Assembly: GCA_000507305.1 (NCBI GenBank)
Contig: DF240445.1
Location: 54,463 to 118,462, forward strand
Source: Breviolum minutum Mf 1.05b.01
Taxonomy: Eukaryota; Sar; Dinophyceae; Suessiales; Symbiodiniaceae
Reading direction: 5' to 3'
DNA length: 64,000 nucleotides
The notes below the pieces were generated by a model. The model worked only from the letters and a program-made list of their open reading frames with translations. It was not told the origin of the DNA and ran no database searches. The position numbers and the translations under genes were made by a program. Each line of letters opens with the position of its first letter. Within the stretch, counting starts at the first letter, position 1. This document shows, one piece after another, positions 12,042-22,583 of the stretch.

Positions 12042-12953
12042 GTGCGAAGGGCCAATTTTTGCAACTCTGCTGTCTTGGATGGTGGAGAAACCTATGTTGA
12101 AGCCTTATTGGAAGGATAATCCAAAAAGTTCCCAAGAAGATTTCCTCTGGATCTATAGAAAGGCATGACTTGAGCCCCCAGCCAGTTTGAATATGAAGGT
12201 GAAAAGAAATCCTCAACTAAAAAGATGATGCCGCTGGCCGCTGCTAGTGGATGGGGAAATATCCCAATGAATTGTTGCATAGCCGATGTTCCTATCGCAT
12301 GATGGCCCATGATGAGGGGCAAAGGATTTTAAGCATTGATTCTCTACCACCTTGTCAACAAACGGACCGATTCGTAGCATCGATATTGGTGGAAGTCACT
12401 AGTGGAAGTCGACTCTGAATTCCTTGTGGATTCCGATCCCAAATACCTCCAAATCCGCCCTGTCCAGTGAAGTTGGGCTTCAAAGAATAATATAGGCCCT
12501 AGCCCTCCAAATACATCAATCGCAACAACTTAGTTGGGGAGTCGCTATTTTATGTACACTGCCCCATACCTGTCCTCGTTTGCCGTCTGTTCCCATGATT
12601 CTTTGGACGTTCTTCAGAGCGAAGCACCGAAGCGCCTTGTTTGTCCCAGTGGAGTTTCTGGAAATGATGGACCAACATGGACGAACCTCTTGATGAAATA
12701 TATGAAATATATACTATCATATCTATATTAATAATGCTGTATATACATGTATATATACGTATTTTATATGCACTGCATACAATTATTGTATACAAGTATG
12801 ACATGTCATTCTGAGATGTCTCAAAATGACATTGTAAATATCAATATGATGTCAAGCCATCTATTATCACAGTATCAACCTGGATGATGCCAGGTGAGCC
12901 GGGCTCCAGCTGTGCTTCCTGCACATGAGGCAGGGTACACGATGTATTTGCAG

Positions 12954-13066
12954 GATACAGCCGGGGGGTGATCCTTTGGCATGGCATCGGTTTAGCAGTT
13001 CCGAAATGCATTTCTACCTACTGGAAGTAGAGCTCGAGTCACTTACAAGCAGGAATGATAGTCCAG
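12954..13066 (+). CDS. Exon of long gene
   Basis: The acceptor GTATTTGCAG opens a frame reading IQPGGDPLAWHRFSSSEMHF then YLLEVELESLTSRNDSP. The donor is GTTTAG at 13067. A shorter form ending at 13026 (GAA|GTAGAG) would join in phase to 13592, so the 3' end is uncertain. Confidence 0.5.
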
Positions 13067-13591
13067 GTTTAGATGTGTCGTTTTCTTTTTTTTCCGGGGG
13101 GGCACTTGTTCACCCTAAACCAGGTGCATAGTATATGACTGCATGTTTTTTTAATTGTTGATCACCTGGTTGCCAGTTTCAAGGCAGAACAACATGTGAG
13201 TGTTGTAGTTGTTTCTATATAATGAATGAATCATGTTCATATACATATATATATAGTAAATAACAAATGGACTTCTTATTGCCTTGAACAATCGATATGA
13301 AAGAGAACAATATTGATCATCAACATTTCATACCTAAGGACCTAAGTACTTCAAGGTATCCAAACAAACCATGCGAAGCTAGCCCCACCTAGATATTCAT
13401 CGCATCACTGCACATAATACAGTACTCCTTTTTATATACATACTTGTACTTTACATACAAACATGACATGATCATGTGATATATTTATATATATATATAT
13501 ATGTACAAGTAAAGACCCTCTCTCTATGTATGTATGTATACCTATACTTACATGTTGGCTCAAGCCATTCACCCATTGCCACACCTTTCAG

Positions 13592-13714
13592 GGGCAGTCG
13601 GTGAATCCCAACAATGACGCCTACGAAGATCTGGTGACCTGGCGATGGCGGTCGGTGGAGCGGAAAAACCGACATTCCTTGTTGCACATGGAGATGCCCT
13701 GGGGCCCTGGATAG
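13592..13714 (+). CDS. Exon of long gene, 3' end uncertain
   Basis: The strong acceptor CACACCTTTCAG opens a phase-0 frame of clear coding character (GQSVNPNNDAYEDLVTWRWR, SVERKNRHSLLHMEMPWGP) that meets TAG at 13712-13714. Either it is terminal or a donor is used before the stop: TCG|GTGGAG at 13655 joins 13826 in phase, and a GA donor (GATAGA) near 13711 is also possible. Confidence 0.6.
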   Translation, partial: GQSVNPNNDAYEDLVTWRWRSVERKNRHSLLHMEMPWGPG

Positions 13715-13825
13715 AAAAAAACAAAGGATGATGTTCTTGTAATCAAAAGATATCAAAGACTTGGAAGATAATGAGTTCAGAGTTGGATCTTGGAATGATT
13801 ATTATTTTGTTACCTTTTTATACAG

Positions 13826-13936
13826 GTATCAGTGGAACAACCTTCACCCAACAAGGCCTGCATGGCCGCAGCCAAAGAGCTGGAAAAGGAGCAGGAGGCT
13901 GAACTGGTGGGACTTGGAAGCCCCGCGTGGGAGGAG
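13826..13936 (+). CDS. Coiled-coil exon of long gene
   Basis: TTTTTATACAG is followed by 37 phase-0 codons (VSVEQPSPNKACMAAAKELE, then KEQEAELVGLGSPAWEE) and a GTTTGT donor at 13937. The charged helical stretch AAAKELEKEQEAEL suggests a short coiled coil. Confidence 0.65.
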
Positions 13937-14175
13937 GTTTGTTGGTGGTACGAGTGGATGTCAATCGCTCCAAGGATAGAACGCTGTTTGGCAGATTCTT
14001 TGAACATGATAACATTGATATAAGCAATCAAAAACTCTAATTAGCATGAGTTCACTTTTGGTGTATACAGTTTACATTGTGTACTGATTCCTTTCCTGAT
14101 CAGGCTATCTCCAAAGATCTCCAAAGTTGCCATATGAACCAATTTGGTCTGTTTCTTTGTTACTGGTGTGATGAT

Positions 14176-14267
14176 GGCTGAAATCCTGCACCAGTTGATA
14201 GATCATTTATGCAATTTTAATGAGAATTTGATACATCCCAGGTGGTGCAGGATTCAGGATTTCAGCC
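14176..14267. mobile_element. MITE, family M5 (TIR GGCTGAAATCCTGCACCA)
   Basis: Arms GGCTGAAATCCTGCACCA and TGGTGCAGGATT..ATTTCAGCC face each other over 92 bp. A related, decayed copy lies at 26729-26802, where its right end forms a splice acceptor. Confidence 0.75.
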
Positions 14268-14627
14268 TTCAAGAATACTTGTTCTCCACCTCCACCTTTT
14301 GTGATGCAGGATTTTGGTCCTGTGGCGCATGAATTTCTGGGTTGCAGATTGTCACACACCCAATGCTTTAGATAAGCAATTCATAGGTCTGACCTTTATA
14401 TATTGTGACTCTTTGCAGCAGAAGATCAGTTGAAGGTTGCTATATTACTACAAGGAAAAGCATCACCTGAAAGTACCCTTCCCACAACTAGCAGTATGAA
14501 ATTCCTGTAAGAAAACACCACGGGAGCCCGACTGCAATTGTAGTGTATATCCATGGATGTGTTGAATACAGCATCAACCTTCAAAGTCAGTTCCAGGCTT
14601 GTTATAATGAGTTAGGTATACGTACAG

Positions 14628-14788
14628 CACTTTCACGATCGCCACCGTTGATTGGAAGGCAAAGATCTTAGCACGGACACAGCGACCCATCACCGCCGAG
14701 CTTACGGATGCCTTGGGCGTTTCTTGGAATTTTCTCGGTGCTGGGAAATGGGCGGAAAAAGGGATGTTGGGACTAGAAGTGTGGTTGG
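14628..14788 (+). CDS. Long exon of long gene
   Basis: The acceptor GTATACGTACAG opens TFTIATVDWKAKILARTQRP, ITAELTDALGVSWNFLGAGK, WAEKGMLGLEVWL and reaches GTATTT at 14789. This end leaves one base, matching 15132 in phase (the alternative GTGTGG at 14779 does not). It is a well-folded-looking segment, but I do not recognise the family. Confidence 0.65.
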
Positions 14789-15131
14789 GTATTTTCACCC
14801 AAAGACAACATTTACCTAGAACCTATATTATATAGTATACAGCAATTAAAAAGACCTTTTGGAAGACTTTCCCTTTGAGTGGTAGGTGTGTTGAAGTCCT
14901 CAATTTATATTGTTCTGATTATTTTTGAGTATGCTGGATCGGAATAGTTCCTTGAAGCATGGTTTAGGGCATGAGTGTTAGTATGATACACTGCACATCA
15001 AGTAACAAGTATATGCTTGATGAATATCTATGAATGACATAATAAATATAAATATATATATATATATGTATGATGAATATAATTTATGTACTGCCAACAT
15101 TTGCCAACACATTGGTGAACCAATCACTCAG

Positions 15132-15273
15132 AATTGGCATACCTTATCCGAGACCCGAGTCCCACCACACCCCGCGAGTTATTAAGGAAGAGGCAGTTGA
15201 AAAGATGGATGACGCAACCCGTATCGAGACGTGACCCACCCTCAAGAAGAAACAGCATTGAATGTTTGGAAAG
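15132..15273 (+). CDS. Arg-rich exon of long gene
   Basis: After AATCACTCAG the frame chosen by phase on both sides reads LAYLIRDPSPTTPRELLRKR, QLKRWMTQPVSRRDPPSRRN, SIECLE and ends at AG|GTATTG. It joins 14788 and 15509 without a frame break. A second frame (RVIKEEAVEKMDDATR) is also open but does not match phases. Confidence 0.5.
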
Positions 15274-15508
15274 GTATTGGGTAAGACCATTGAACACTAA
15301 GGGGACACATCAATGAAATGAGAGTGAATTAAGAACAGCGTGTTTGTTGAGGCTTTGGGTTTCTGTTGACGCGGATTTTCTGTTAGACATTTAAAAATAT
15401 ATATATATATCATATACAAATTTGCTGTCATGCGACACATCTAATTGCTTGCTTGTTTTGCACCGTTGTTTCTGCGAGAAGATCTGAAAAAAAAAAAACA
15501 TGCTCCAG

Positions 15509-15591
15509 GTACCGCAAGATGTTCTGTTCCAATGAAGCTCCTGAACAGCAGGAGGGAGAATCCGAAGAGGCAGGAACTTTGGCCAACGGAG
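15509..15591 (+). CDS. Acidic exon of long gene
   Basis: The acceptor CATGCTCCAG and the donor GTATCG (15592) frame YRKMFCSNEAPEQQEGESEE then AGTLANG. Both phases agree with neighbours at 15273 and 15775. Confidence 0.65.
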
Positions 15592-15774
15592 GTATCGAAA
15601 CGGATGGAACCGTAGCTTGTTTGGGCGTCTTATTAAGGTTTCACATTTTATTAGTTGCCTTTGGCCCGTGCCAAGATGGACAAGAAGTAGGATTCGTATG
15701 GATTCGTTTGATTCTGAAGCTTTGGGAGGTGCGATGATATTACAATTCAATACAATTCACATCCGATTGTTTAG

Positions 15775-15921
15775 TCCTTCGGACACCACTCCTTGAGTTG
15801 ACAATTCACCGAGCTGGATCCACAGCAGTTCCGGCCTACTCTTTGTTCGGTGAGGCCTATGAAAAACGAGTGGCCAAGTTTAAGAGGAAATCGTTCCATG
15901 ACCTAAGGGCAGTTGGGAACA
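15775..15921 (+). CDS. Exon of long gene
   Basis: The acceptor CCGATTGTTTAG opens LRTPLLELTIHRAGSTAVPA, YSLFGEAYEKRVAKFKRKSF, HDLRAVGN. A donor A|GTCAAC at 15922 leaves the one base needed by the exon at 16173. Without splicing the frame meets TAG at 15936. Confidence 0.6.
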
Positions 15922-16172
15922 GTCAACGGGCCGAGTAGAACGAAGATCATCGAAGATCACCATTTCAAAACAGCAGGAGCTATGAAGCAGGTTACGTCCA
16001 GATTTTCTTTGGACTCCTAAAGTCCAGATGTGATTCCGATAGAAATTGACTAAAAGACAGATATGGATTGATTCAGTGAAGAGGTTGATATTTGAATGAT
16101 ATTTGGTGTACTGAACTGTGTCAGTGTTGGAGTGTTTAACCACTTGCTTTTAGTGGTGCATTGTTGTTGCAG

Positions 16173-16267
16173 GTGAACATCCAAACGGTAGACGTGTGAT
16201 CAAAGTCATCCCGAGGCAGTCACAAAAGAACAAAGAGAAGAAACGGAAGTTCATCGACCATCAACAG
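16173..16267 (+). CDS. Lys-rich exon of long gene
   Basis: TTGTTGTTGCAG is followed by EHPNGRRVIKVIPRQSQKNK then EKKRKFIDHQQ and CAG|GTGGGT. The very basic run (QKNKEKKRKF) could be a nuclear localisation signal. Phase is consistent on both sides. Confidence 0.7.
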
Positions 16268-16400
16268 GTGGGTGAGTTGTAATCCCAACTGGTGATGTTC
16301 CAACATGCCAACTAGTTGCTGTGGCAACCATAGGTCAATGTTTCTTGGATTTAACATGGATGTATGCTACCAGGAATGAAGATATTGCGCGACCCGGCAG

Positions 16401-16484
16401 GCACAGATGAAATCACAGCAGCGTTTGGAAAAATCAGTGGGAGAAGTTGGTGCAATCCTGTCGGGGGTTCCGAGGGTGGGACAG
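16401..16484 (+). CDS. Helical exon of long gene
   Basis: From GACCCGGCAG, 28 phase-0 codons (AQMKSQQRLEKSVGEVGAIL, SGVPRVGQ) lead to a GTCTGG donor. It links 16267 to 16950 in frame. Confidence 0.6.
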
Positions 16485-16949
16485 GTCTGGTGTCGACATC
16501 GACAAGACATGGGACATGTGGGGATTGTTGAACCTGTAGAGGAAGAAAATGGATGAACATGGGCAAGTTTTTGTTGCATGAAAGTTACTTATGCATTTTC
16601 CAAGAGTGTTCTTTTGATTTTCAATATTTTCACAATGTGATGTTGACGGAATAGAATGATCTTCCCGGATGTAATGACTATCATTGCTCTTGGACATGGT
16701 GTTCGATATCTAGTCATTCGTCTCCATTTCAAAATGAGTAGTGAAAACAAGGCCTGGTTATTTGGCTTGTATAGGGTATTATAGTACCTTTTTCAGGGAT
16801 TATCATACTCAGAATGCAGTATGGGATTCCCAATTAGCCAACCATTGGGATGGAATACTGTCGATGTCTTTCGTTCTTAAAATAGCTATCATTCAGGATT
16901 GTATAGGGTGCACAAGCAATGCCCATTTTCCAAGCAACGGCAGTTGCAG

Positions 16950-17073
16950 ATCTTTTTATACTTTGAATTTCTGGGTTCTCAAGAAGTCAAGGCCAGTTTC
17001 ACCGTCCCAATCCACACGTTCCATTCACGGTCCAGGAGAGACATGAAGCAGGAAGAGAAACACCAAGAGGAGC
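16950..17073 (+). CDS. Coiled-coil exon of long gene
   Basis: The acceptor GGCAGTTGCAG opens IFLYFEFLGSQEVKASFTVP, IHTFHSRSRRDMKQEEKHQE. The donor is either C|GTAGAG at 17074 or a GC donor at 17079. The start is phase-linked to 16484. The last 15 residues continue into the coiled coil of the next exon. Confidence 0.6.
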
Positions 17074-17242
17074 GTAGAGCGTAACTTGGATAAAGGATTG
17101 AAAGAGCCGCTGCAGCAGTAGTTTTATACATGACATTGGCTACAGTAAACATCAGTACTGCATCATCTCAACTTTGACAACTAAAACCGTTTCAGCCGAT
17201 TTTAATGAAACACACTTAAGAGCACAACACACAAAACATCAG

Positions 17243-17348
17243 CAACTTCTCTTCCAACGTGGTCTTTCAAAAAGAGGTATCGAGATGCGATGCGAGAACA
17301 ACGGAAAGAAATGGAAGAAAAGGTTGGCATCATGGATCCCACGACCAG
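17243..17348 (+). CDS. Coiled-coil exon of long gene
   Basis: The frame reads TSLPTWSFKKRYRDAMREQR then KEMEEKVGIMDPTT and ends at AG|GTGACC, leaving two bases that fit 17534. The heptad-like YRDAMREQRKEMEEKVG extends the helix of the previous exon. Two other frames are open, so the frame is chosen by phase and helix continuity. Confidence 0.55.
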
Positions 17349-17533
17349 GTGACCTGAAAAACGATGGGTGGTTGGTGAGTTACAGGCCGCGTGATGGAAA
17401 ATCCCCTTGAAATTTTGGGATCTAAAAGAAGGAAACAAAGATGTTTTTTTACAATTATGGCATTTGGGTAACCATTCAGAAAGAAATATCGGGTTGATAA
17501 CATTGTCATGTTTGGAGTTGCATAGTGTTTCAG

Positions 17534-17627
17534 ATGCGGGCTTAAGGATGGCAACCCCTTCAACCGAAAGAAGCTGAAACTGGACACCACTCTGATTCCA
17601 AAAGATTCCAAGACCTCTTTGAGTTTG
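17534..17627 (+). CDS. Basic exon of long gene
   Basis: GTGTTTCAG is followed by CGLKDGNPFNRKKLKLDTTL then IPKDSKTSLSL and a GTAAAT donor at 17628 (GTTTGG at 17622 is an alternative that fits the next exon). It is in phase with 17348. Confidence 0.65.
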
Positions 17628-17790
17628 GTAAATGCATGCTTGTAAGCGCCATGATTCAGAAATTTATTGAGTTTTGCTGAAACTGTATTATTGAGATTAT
17701 TTCACTCTTTAGTACTATCACTATCATGGTATCATCATCCTCTGGAAACACAAAACATGACCGTTCATTTCCACCATGGTTTTGTCTAAG

Positions 17791-17889
17791 CTCTCTCAAC
17801 TTGTCCCCGGGGATCCTCCAAGGATAGGTCGAGGAAAAGCTCCAGTAGAGGTGCGGGGAAAAACCTGGACGGGTTTTGGAATCAACTTG
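17791..17889 (+). CDS. Arg/Ser-rich exon of long gene
   Basis: After GTCTAAG the frame reads LSTCPRGSSKDRSRKSSSRG then AGKNLDGFWNQL and ends at G|GTAGCT. The leftover base fits 18324. The RS-like stretch DRSRKSSSR is a likely phosphorylated, disordered segment. Confidence 0.5.
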
Positions 17890-18323
17890 GTAGCTTCGGA
17901 TCGTTGGGTCATTTGGAGACCATGTAAATGTTATTTAAGATATTTGAAGGGAGGTGATGAACACGGCAATTTGTTGTACATCATGGTGTTTATCTATACG
18001 AATGCCATGCAACGGAAATCTTTTTATTGGAGGAAGTGCGATTGGGCAATTTGCGGTAAGCAAACCACCAAGGGAACTCAAAATGTGTTTTAGGATTTGG
18101 GAATCCTTTCAAAATTACCCAATGATTCATGGTTCGAACATAAACTAACTTAATTGTCCCTCCAACCTTACATTTGGAGAAATATGTAAAGTAAAGGAAA
18201 TTGTCTCAGATATTACTCCTATTTTCTTACATTCAGTCATATTGAGTTACAGCAAATATACCTGAAAGAATTACCCCTTGAAGCATTTGCTCAATCAACC
18301 CAGACGTGATTTTTAGGACTTAG

Positions 18324-18373
18324 CTGTGCCCGATGAAGATCGTGCTGGAAGCCTTCGACAAATGTCTATGAAG
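18324..18373 (+). CDS. Short exon of long gene
   Basis: TTAGGACTTAG is followed by VPDEDRAGSLRQMSMK and AAG|GTTCGT. The incoming phase matches 17889 and the outgoing phase 0 matches 19591. Confidence 0.6.
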
Positions 18374-18983
18374 GTTCGTTGGGTTGAGACCTGAAAATGG
18401 AAAATGACCTGAAAAACCATCCATTTTGGAGGTGTCCAGATCCACTTTGTGTTGCCTCCGTACGCATTTTGTTCCAATGGTTTGATGAAGACCACCTGGG
18501 AACATGATACAATTTCATACAAGCACAGTTTTCGAAAAATTGGATGGCTCAACCACCAACTATAGGATTTCCAATGAAAAAAGGTTCTTAATAACTCAAA
18601 TCTTAACTGATACTACGGTAGGTGGTTTCAGTGGTTTCACCCCGATTTTTGGGGATGATGATCCAACTCTTGGGAGTCAACAATCTCTAATAGAGACACC
18701 TTCCGAAAACCACTGACCACACCCGTCATTTTTGTTGGTTAACGCATTGTGGTAAACAGCCCTTGGTTGGTTGTTTTTTTGTATATATAAGTAAGTGCAA
18801 TGTGAAACATGTGCATTTGTATTCTGGGGTAGTCTTTAGAACGAAACAAAACAATTCAACATGCCATTGAAGGATAGTTCCAGTGAGACCAAGCATGGGC
18901 CAGACACATGAGCCACGGTCAAAATAAGCGAAGACCAATTTAGTAGGGAGGGGTTGAAAATGACATCGGACATGCACGAAACG

Positions 18984-19284
18984 CTGTAAAACGATATGGC
19001 CCCCCCCAAAAAACGATAACCTTTCAGTGCATCATATTCATGATGGAGCATCCTGGCCAGTCTTGATTGCAGAGATCCCAAGCCTTTTTCACCAAGTCAC
19101 CAGGTGCAAGGTTTCTCATCATGACATAGTTTGAGGAAATTTCGCAGCCCTAAAAACGATAACCCTAGCGATAACCTAGCGATAACCATTTGTTGAAAAT
19201 TGGCCCCTGGAAAGGAGGGAGGCCCTGTGACTGGGCCAAAGCCTTTTCAACAGAAGATGTTTCGAAGCATTGAAGTTGTTACTG

Positions 19285-19326
<42 letters not shown>

Positions 19327-19520
19327 TTCCTGCTGCTGCTACTACTACTATTCCTGCTGCTGCTACTACTACTATTCCTGCTGCTGCTACTACTACTACT
19401 ACTACTACTACTACTAGTACCACTACCACTACCTCTATGACTTATGAACGTGAAGGATGGTGCCGAAAACAGCAAAACCCTGTAAAACGATATGGCCCCC
19501 CAAAAAACGATAACCCTTCA
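18984..19520. repeat. Duplicated 36-bp block around trinucleotide tracts
   Basis: The motif CTGTAAAACGATATGGCC followed by a C run and AAAAAACGATAACC occurs at 18984-19022 and 19480-19515. Between them lie CCCTAGCGATAACC repeats (about 19150-19190) and a (TAC)n/(TGC)n tract. The pair could mark the ends of a local duplication or non-autonomous element. Confidence 0.7.
19278..19425. repeat. (TAC)n microsatellite with 24-bp minisatellite
   Basis: Long (TAC)n runs enclose three tandem 24-bp units made of TACTACTACTATTCC plus TGCTGCTGC. It is open on both strands only because it is a trinucleotide repeat, so the poly-Thr or poly-Ser/Val translations are not evidence of a gene. Confidence 0.9.
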
Positions 19521-19590
19521 AAAACGTACTAGACAATTATAATATATTTTGACGGCGCCTCACATGATTTTCATTGATTTTTGTTGTAAG

Positions 19591-19635
19591 TACAACCTGG
19601 AATCCCCTGCGCTCCGAGTGTCGATGCGTGGCCTG
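19591..19635 (+). CDS. Exon of long gene
   Basis: From TTGTTGTAAG the phase-0 frame reads YNLESPALRVSMRGL to a GTCCAT donor. It joins 18373 and 19764 in phase. An alternative frame (TWNPLRSECRCVAWSIASHV) is open to 19662, so confidence is limited. Confidence 0.4.
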
Positions 19636-19763
19636 GTCCATTGCAAGCCACGTAATCCCTGAGGTCAGGTAGGCTCAAAAAGTGAAACCTGGAATCCCCT
19701 GAATAGATAGGCAGTTGTAATATCTAAACAGATCATATGTTTCACATACCCTTTGGGTTGAAG

Positions 19764-19828
19764 GCCAGTGCCGTCCGGGATCGCTTGTCATCCATCCTTC
19801 GGAGAGGGTTGCTGTTGGGGGCCTTGGG
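19764..19828 (+). CDS. Exon of long gene
   Basis: The frame ASAVRDRLSSILRRGLLLGA ends at GG|GTAGCC. It is a typical amphipathic helix. Phase agrees with 19635 and 19948. Confidence 0.55.
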
Positions 19829-19947
19829 GTAGCCCAGTGACACCTGGTGAACCACTTTCTCCCCAGGGGCGAGATGATACTAATTGCGAAGTGTAATTGT
19901 ATACATGTAATCACCATAGAGACATATAATAATATGACTACAGCTAG

Positions 19948-19987
19948 CGAAATGACCCTCATAGGGATGAGATGGTTCTATCATCCG
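19948..19987 (+). CDS. Short exon of long gene
   Basis: The acceptor ACAGCTAG and the donor CCG|GTAAGC frame EMTLIGMRWFYHP. The incoming phase fits 19828 and the outgoing phase 0 fits 20330. Confidence 0.5.
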
Positions 19988-20329
19988 GTAAGCCCAAGTA
20001 AACACCAATTTAGCCAGCGGGTTTATCCAGGTAGAGGTAGAACTCAGAAAATTTTCAGCTTGAGTTTGTAGATGAAAGCAGAAATTGTGAGGTACTTGTG
20101 GACCTGAAACAGGAAAACCAGACGCAACCAATCCAAGAAATCAGTCTGTTGCCATTGCTCTTATTTCAACATGCCTAGTTTAACGTGGAAAACATGTTGA
20201 CATGTTGAATTGAAATCGGCTTTTGTTGACACAGCTTGTCAATACTGCTTGATTGATCATATGTATAAATAATGTATCTTAAATATATGTTTTATATACA
20301 TATATACATATACATATATTTCTTTCAAG

Positions 20330-20476
20330 GGTTGGAACAAGCTTCAAACAATTAATGACATGTGCGTGATTTGGATCTCCATGTGTCACGCCAGTATGGC
20401 TTTCCAAACGCGAGAACAGGGGACTAGTGATGCCATTTTATTGCAGATCCATGATTTGATTGACAGCCTAGAATAG
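20330..20476 (+). CDS. Terminal exon of long gene
   Basis: TTTCTTTCAAG is followed by 48 codons and TAG (20474-20476). The peptide (GWNKLQTINDMCVIWISMCH, ASMAFQTREQGTSDAILLQI, HDLIDSLE) is helical and has no competing frame of similar quality. Phase 0 matches 19987. I do not recognise the family. Confidence 0.65.
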   Translation, partial: GWNKLQTINDMCVIWISMCHASMAFQTREQGTSDAILLQIHDLIDSLE

Positions 20477-20950
20477 AGGATTGCTTGATGGACTGATTCA
20501 GAAAACATCCCCTGCCGAGGGAATCCCTTCCAGAATAAGTAGGCCTATTTACCAGTTGGTTCTCATGTTGAGGATCATGCCACACTATGGTCTACAAAGA
20601 CATGTTTTGAATGGACCCACTTGCATCAGTCGATGAGACAGAAGTAGTGATCCTAAAGGCATAGGATCTTGGAAGGTATTTGACAACTGCCTTCTCAAAC
20701 ATGTCCTTGCTCAGTGGGATGTTTTTGTCAAACAATGAATCTCAATACAAGGCCTGCGAGGGCCGAGACACCCTTGGAGGCACTCTGGGGCAGAAATGTT
20801 TGAGAGTAAAAAACCAGCATAAATAGGCTTGGGACTTAGGGTGGACTCAACTCCAATAGGCTTACTGTACTGCCACGTATCTACTAGATTCAAGACGTTT
20901 TTTCCTTGTAACTTGCTTCAGCGGAAATCACATCTAGGATCACCCTGCAG

Positions 20951-21046
20951 ATTTGCATGTTTCAAGTGGGAGCGCACTCCCAATATGATAATCCTGCGCC
21001 GTTCAATACAAAGAAGCGGAATCTCTCCAAAAATATTAAATGCTTG
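20951..21046 (+). CDS. Exon of second multi-exon gene
   Basis: The acceptor CACCCTGCAG is followed by 32 phase-0 codons (ICMFQVGAHSQYDNPAPFNT, KKRNLSKNIKCL) and a GTATGT donor. It is phase-linked to 21170. Confidence 0.6.
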
Positions 21047-21169
21047 GTATGTCGATGATGTACCTTTTCCAAGATTTCTTGTTCAGCTTCAAGTCCTGAT
21101 CTTAATGCTCACAAAAACACATATCAGTTTCCAAACCAGATGTTCAACAGTAACAACAATTCATTTCAG

Positions 21170-21250
21170 GCCCCTGACATCCAACTGATTCCTGGTTTGT
21201 CAGATGCTTCAAGAGGAGCTGGTGCCAGTCAGAAAGAACGATATATCCAA
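21170..21250 (+). CDS. Exon of second multi-exon gene
   Basis: The acceptor AATTCATTTCAG and the donor GTTTCA frame exactly 27 codons (APDIQLIPGLSDASRGAGAS, QKERYIQ), phase 0 at both ends. Confidence 0.65.
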
Positions 21251-21431
21251 GTTTCATAGTTGCGAAACAACTGGGTAAAGAATCGCCTTTGTTTTTCCAC
21301 AGAAGATGACTAGAATGATTATGTCACCTACTTTTTCTTTGAGTCTTTTTTTCGAGTTGTTGGTGACATTAAATTTGTTTGGCCTTATCCATTATTTTTC
21401 ACTTATCCTTTCGTTGGAACTCTCGGTGCAG

Positions 21432-21482
21432 GGTGGGCGAGCCAAAAAGAGATCTTTAAGATATCGACACAAAAAACAGATT
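21432..21482 (+). CDS. Basic exon of second gene
   Basis: CTCGGTGCAG opens 17 phase-0 codons (GGRAKKRSLRYRHKKQI) up to ATT|GTGTGA. It is very basic and could bind nucleic acid or act as a nuclear localisation signal. Confidence 0.5.
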
Positions 21483-21799
21483 GTGTGACTTGGTTTCAAC
21501 CAGGACGTCGAGACGTACTATGTTATGCAGTGGGTTGAAGTAGAAATTAATGACATTGGATAGCCTAGAGTAGGGGAAGTTTGCACCTGCGGCTGGCAAC
21601 AGTGATTTGCTGTTGACTCAGGTCCTTGTTGATTAAGTGTTTGTTTGTTCCAGCTGTTCCACCTCTGACATCATTGAACTTTCCTCAGACGTTATTGTCC
21701 CAACTGGCGAATCATCACTAAAACATGAATCATGAATTCAATTTGTTTGTCAAGTATTTGATCACAAACAATAATCAACACTAAGCTCTGAAAGTTCAG

Positions 21800-21871
21800 T
21801 TGACAACAACTTGGACCATGCCCAAGTTGTGTTCCCTCAACACATCCACGACTGTAACTATCATAGAGGCG
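21800..21871 (+). CDS. Exon of second gene, frame uncertain
   Basis: The 72-bp block between AAAGTTCAG and GTGAAA is open in two frames. Phase 0, which matches 21482, reads LTTTWTMPKLCSLNTSTTVT. The other reads DNNLDHAQVVFPQHIHDCNY. Confidence 0.45.
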
Positions 21872-22219
21872 GTGAAATATCGATTTTGGAGAATACTTGA
21901 ACTATGTTTGAAACGAACGGCTGAAACCTCCAGGAGTTGGGAATGGGGGGCGTTTTTACAGAGGAGCTTCCAAAACTTGGAAAGAGGTACACATATTCAA
22001 CTCTTGTTTTTCAAACTTCAGAGACAAGTGCATTTAGATTTCTTGATCTAGTTTTAGAGTATGTATAGTATTTGGTACATATGGGCTGCCGCCCTGGAGT
22101 ATTTAAGAACCCGAAATTCAAGTTCGCTGAAGAGGAGTAACAAAGAATGGCACATACAGTATAATCATTAAATAATATTCCAAACAGACATATTGGAAGA
22201 TGTGTATTTATATGTGCAT

Positions 22220-22324
22220 ATGGGTGTTTCCAAAAATAGGGGTATCCCCAAATCATCAATTTTAATTGGGTTTTCCATTATAAACCATCCATTTTGGGGT
22301 ACCCTTATTTTTGGAAACCCCCAT
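22220..22324. mobile_element. 105-bp MITE, family M2
   Basis: The ends ATGGGTGTTTCC and GGAAACCCCCAT, with inner arms AAAAATAGGGGTA and TACCCTTATTTTT, match the element at 11531-11635 in length and termini. It is flanked by TA. Confidence 0.8.
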
Positions 22325-22493
22325 ATTGATGCATTGGATTGTTCTCAAAAATGACCACCTCAAGTCACCATCTTAGCGATCTTAGGTCGCCTTTGAAGAG
22401 GGACAACATGGTCACCAGATGACCCCACGGTGCAGCGATGGCTTTATTTGGGGAGTGTGGTTGTCCGTGTTGGAAGAATAGCTGATACAATAA

Positions 22494-22583
22494 CCCATAG
22501 GATCCATGTAGAGTATATTTACCTACATTTACCATGAAAATCAACTAAATGTAGGCAAATATACCATACATGGATCCTATGGG
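22494..22583. mobile_element. Palindromic MITE, family M4 (TIR CCCATAGGATCCATG)
   Basis: A near-perfect 90-bp hairpin: arms of about 37 bp (CCCATAGGATCCATGTA..GTATATTTACCTACATTTA and its inverse) around a short loop. A diverged 103-bp relative lies at 46861-46963. Confidence 0.85.

Noticed and set aside
19176..19532. Poly-Ser / poly-Thr / poly-Val open frames on both strands
   Set aside because: They exist only because a trinucleotide repeat has no stops.
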